DNA from: Melioribacteraceae bacterium
GTDB lineage: Bacteria > Bacteroidota > Ignavibacteria > Ignavibacteriales > Melioribacteraceae
Reading direction: 5' to 3'
Assembly: GCA_019638015.1 (NCBI GenBank)
Contig: JAHBUP010000001.1
Span: 3,876,424-3,940,423, forward strand
Length of the DNA stretch: 64,000 nucleotides
Numbering within the stretch: position 1 is the stretch's first letter; each line of letters begins with the position of its first letter. A program made the translations under genes and the position numbers. Of this stretch, positions 63,042 to 64,000 are shown piece after piece. A model generated the notes under the pieces. That model was not told where the DNA came from. It saw nothing but the letters and a program-made list of their open reading frames with translations, and did not search any database.

Positions 63042-63854
63042 ATGAAAACCGGATTTATTTACATATTCATGTTGCTTTCTTGTTTTATATTTCTAAGCAG
63101 CACCGAAGCACAGCCAATTAGAATCAAATCTAACAACATGGTTCTTATTAAAGGGGGACAATATGAACCTCTATATATTGATTCCTCCGCAACCAAAATA
63201 AAAGTCGCTTCATTTTATATGGATAAATACCCAGTTACGAACGAACAATTCATAAAGTTTGTTGAAGAAAATCCGCGCTGGAAAAAATCGAAAATTAAAA
63301 AATTGTTCGCCGACGACTCCTATTTATTAAAATGGAGAACCGACACCGAACCGGGAGAAAAAGTAAATCTTACCGCCCCAGTAACCAATGTTTCATGGTT
63401 CGCCGCTAAAGAATATTGTGAGTGTGAAGGTAAGAGGCTTCCCACAATTGCGGAGTGGGAATATGCTGCCCGAGCCAGCACAAATAAACTTGATGCAACA
63501 AAAGATCAAAATTATTTAAATAAAATAATAGAGTGGTATTCCAAACCAACTCCCGCAGAATTTAAATCGGTAGGACAAAATCAAAAAAATTACTGGGGAG
63601 TTTATGATATGCATGGTTTGGTTTGGGAATGGACATCCGACTTTTTTACGACGCTTGTTACTGGAGAATCGAGAGGAGATAGTAGCATCGAAAAGAATTT
63701 ATTCTGCGGTAGCGGATCGTTCAGCGCCTCCAACTTTAAAAACTACCCGGCATTTATGCGTTTCGCTTTTCGAAGCAGCTTAAAAGCAAATTACACCATT
63801 AACAATTTAGGATTTCGCTGTGTGAGCAGTTTATCTAACGAGGTGACAAAATGA
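63042..63854 (+). CDS. nirV: NirV-like formylglycine-generating-enzyme-family protein
   Basis: 270 residues from the ATG at 63042 (an earlier ATG-less reading overlaps nirK). Signal peptide to TEAQ. FGE/SUMF1-fold blocks are clear: MVLIKGGQY, SFYMDKYPVTNEQFIKFVEE, APVTNVSWFAAKEYCECEGKRLPTIAEWEYAARAS, YWGVYDMHGLVWEWTSDFF, and NLGFRCVSS. It directly follows nirK, the position of nirV in other denitrifiers; nirV function is unsettled and true FGE activity is doubtful without a sulfatase. It overlaps the next gene by 4 bp. Confidence 0.9.
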   Translation: MKTGFIYIFMLLSCFIFLSSTEAQPIRIKSNNMVLIKGGQYEPLYIDSSATKIKVASFYMDKYPVTNEQFIKFVEENPRWKKSKIKKLFADDSYLLKWRTDTEPGEKVNLTAPVTNVSWFAAKEYCECEGKRLPTIAEWEYAARASTNKLDATKDQNYLNKIIEWYSKPTPAEFKSVGQNQKNYWGVYDMHGLVWEWTSDFFTTLVTGESRGDSSIEKNLFCGSGSFSASNFKNYPAFMRFAFRSSLKANYTINNLGFRCVSSLSNEVTK

Positions 63855-64000
63855 AAAGAGCACTAATAATTTCAACAATATTTTCTTCTATCCTATTATT
63901 AACTGTTTTTGGCTTAATAGTTTCTCAGAGAAAAAATGTAGCCGCTGACGAGAGTCATTCTAATAATAGAAAAAAATCATGCTGCGCTACTGAAAGCGGG
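63851..64000 (+). CDS. partial CDS after nirV, membrane-anchored start
   Basis: ATG at 63851 in an ATGA overlap with nirV, GAGGTG ribosome site, open to the right edge (50 codons). The visible part is one hydrophobic segment followed by a polar stretch with a CC pair (KKSCCATES). An SCO1/SenC-type copper protein would fit the context, but too little is seen to call it. Confidence 0.6.
   Translation, partial: MKRALIISTIFSSILLLTVFGLIVSQRKNVAADESHSNNRKKSCCATESG

Overview
AT-rich chromosomal window from a bacterium of the FCB group (Bacteroidota/Chlorobiota/Ignavibacteriota), most likely an Ignavibacteria member such as a Melioribacter relative. This placement is inferred. It rests on C-terminal type IX secretion (T9SS) sorting domains with the NYPNPFNP signature, TonB-dependent receptors with a carboxypeptidase-regulatory-like N-terminal domain, a PorV/PorQ-family protein and a sparse, low-GC operon style. 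I see no rRNA, tRNA, CRISPR array, phage or transposase gene.

Layout. 1-5087 (minus): a cut GH127-type glycosidase, an exported alpha/beta hydrolase and a large BNR/sortilin-like propeller protein. 5259-9969 (minus): threonine operon thrA-thrB-thrC. 10-16.5 kb: a small exported protein, an AMMECR1/Memo pair, a hypothetical protein, tryptophanase, then a plus-strand membrane/XRE/membrane cassette and a YIP1 protein. 16.5-22 kb (minus): priA, a Trk/Ktr K+ channel subunit and its TrkA regulator, and an RluE-like pseudouridine synthase. 22.2-32.7 kb: housekeeping genes (DUF4920 protein, M16 protease, thioredoxin, HAD and HisN-like phosphatases, Sua5/TsaC, an orphan histidine kinase, a GATase, an M24 peptidase, a TrpF-like protein). 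32.7-33.6 kb: two clusters of about ten small palindromic repeats flanking a DUF1801 gene; their stems vary with compensating changes.

33.6-44.6 kb (minus) is a pectin-degradation locus. It holds a PL1-type pectate lyase, a PL9-type lyase and a third T9SS cargo protein. The PL1 gene heads an apparent operon with a SusC-like TonB receptor, a 748-residue secreted protein and a PorV-family barrel; no SusD is present. 45-54 kb: an aldo/keto reductase, a 7-TM AraC-type regulator, a second TonB receptor, a U32 (RlhA-like) protein, a kinase-like fragment, an exported acetolactate decarboxylase and a lipoprotein. 54-55.7 kb: an esterase with a starch-binding-like domain, and YjjX.

55.9-64.0 kb is a nitrite-respiration island. 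A minus-strand operon encodes a NapH-like polyferredoxin, NrfH, NrfA and a porin. A divergent Fe-S protein follows, then a plus-strand nirK (fused to cytochrome c), nirV and a cut third gene. Two near-identical palindromes, one in the nrf/Fe-S divergent promoter and one before nirK, suggest a shared nitrite/NO-responsive regulator that is not in the window. Together the genes suggest a facultatively anaerobic plant-polysaccharide degrader that can both ammonify nitrite and reduce it to NO.
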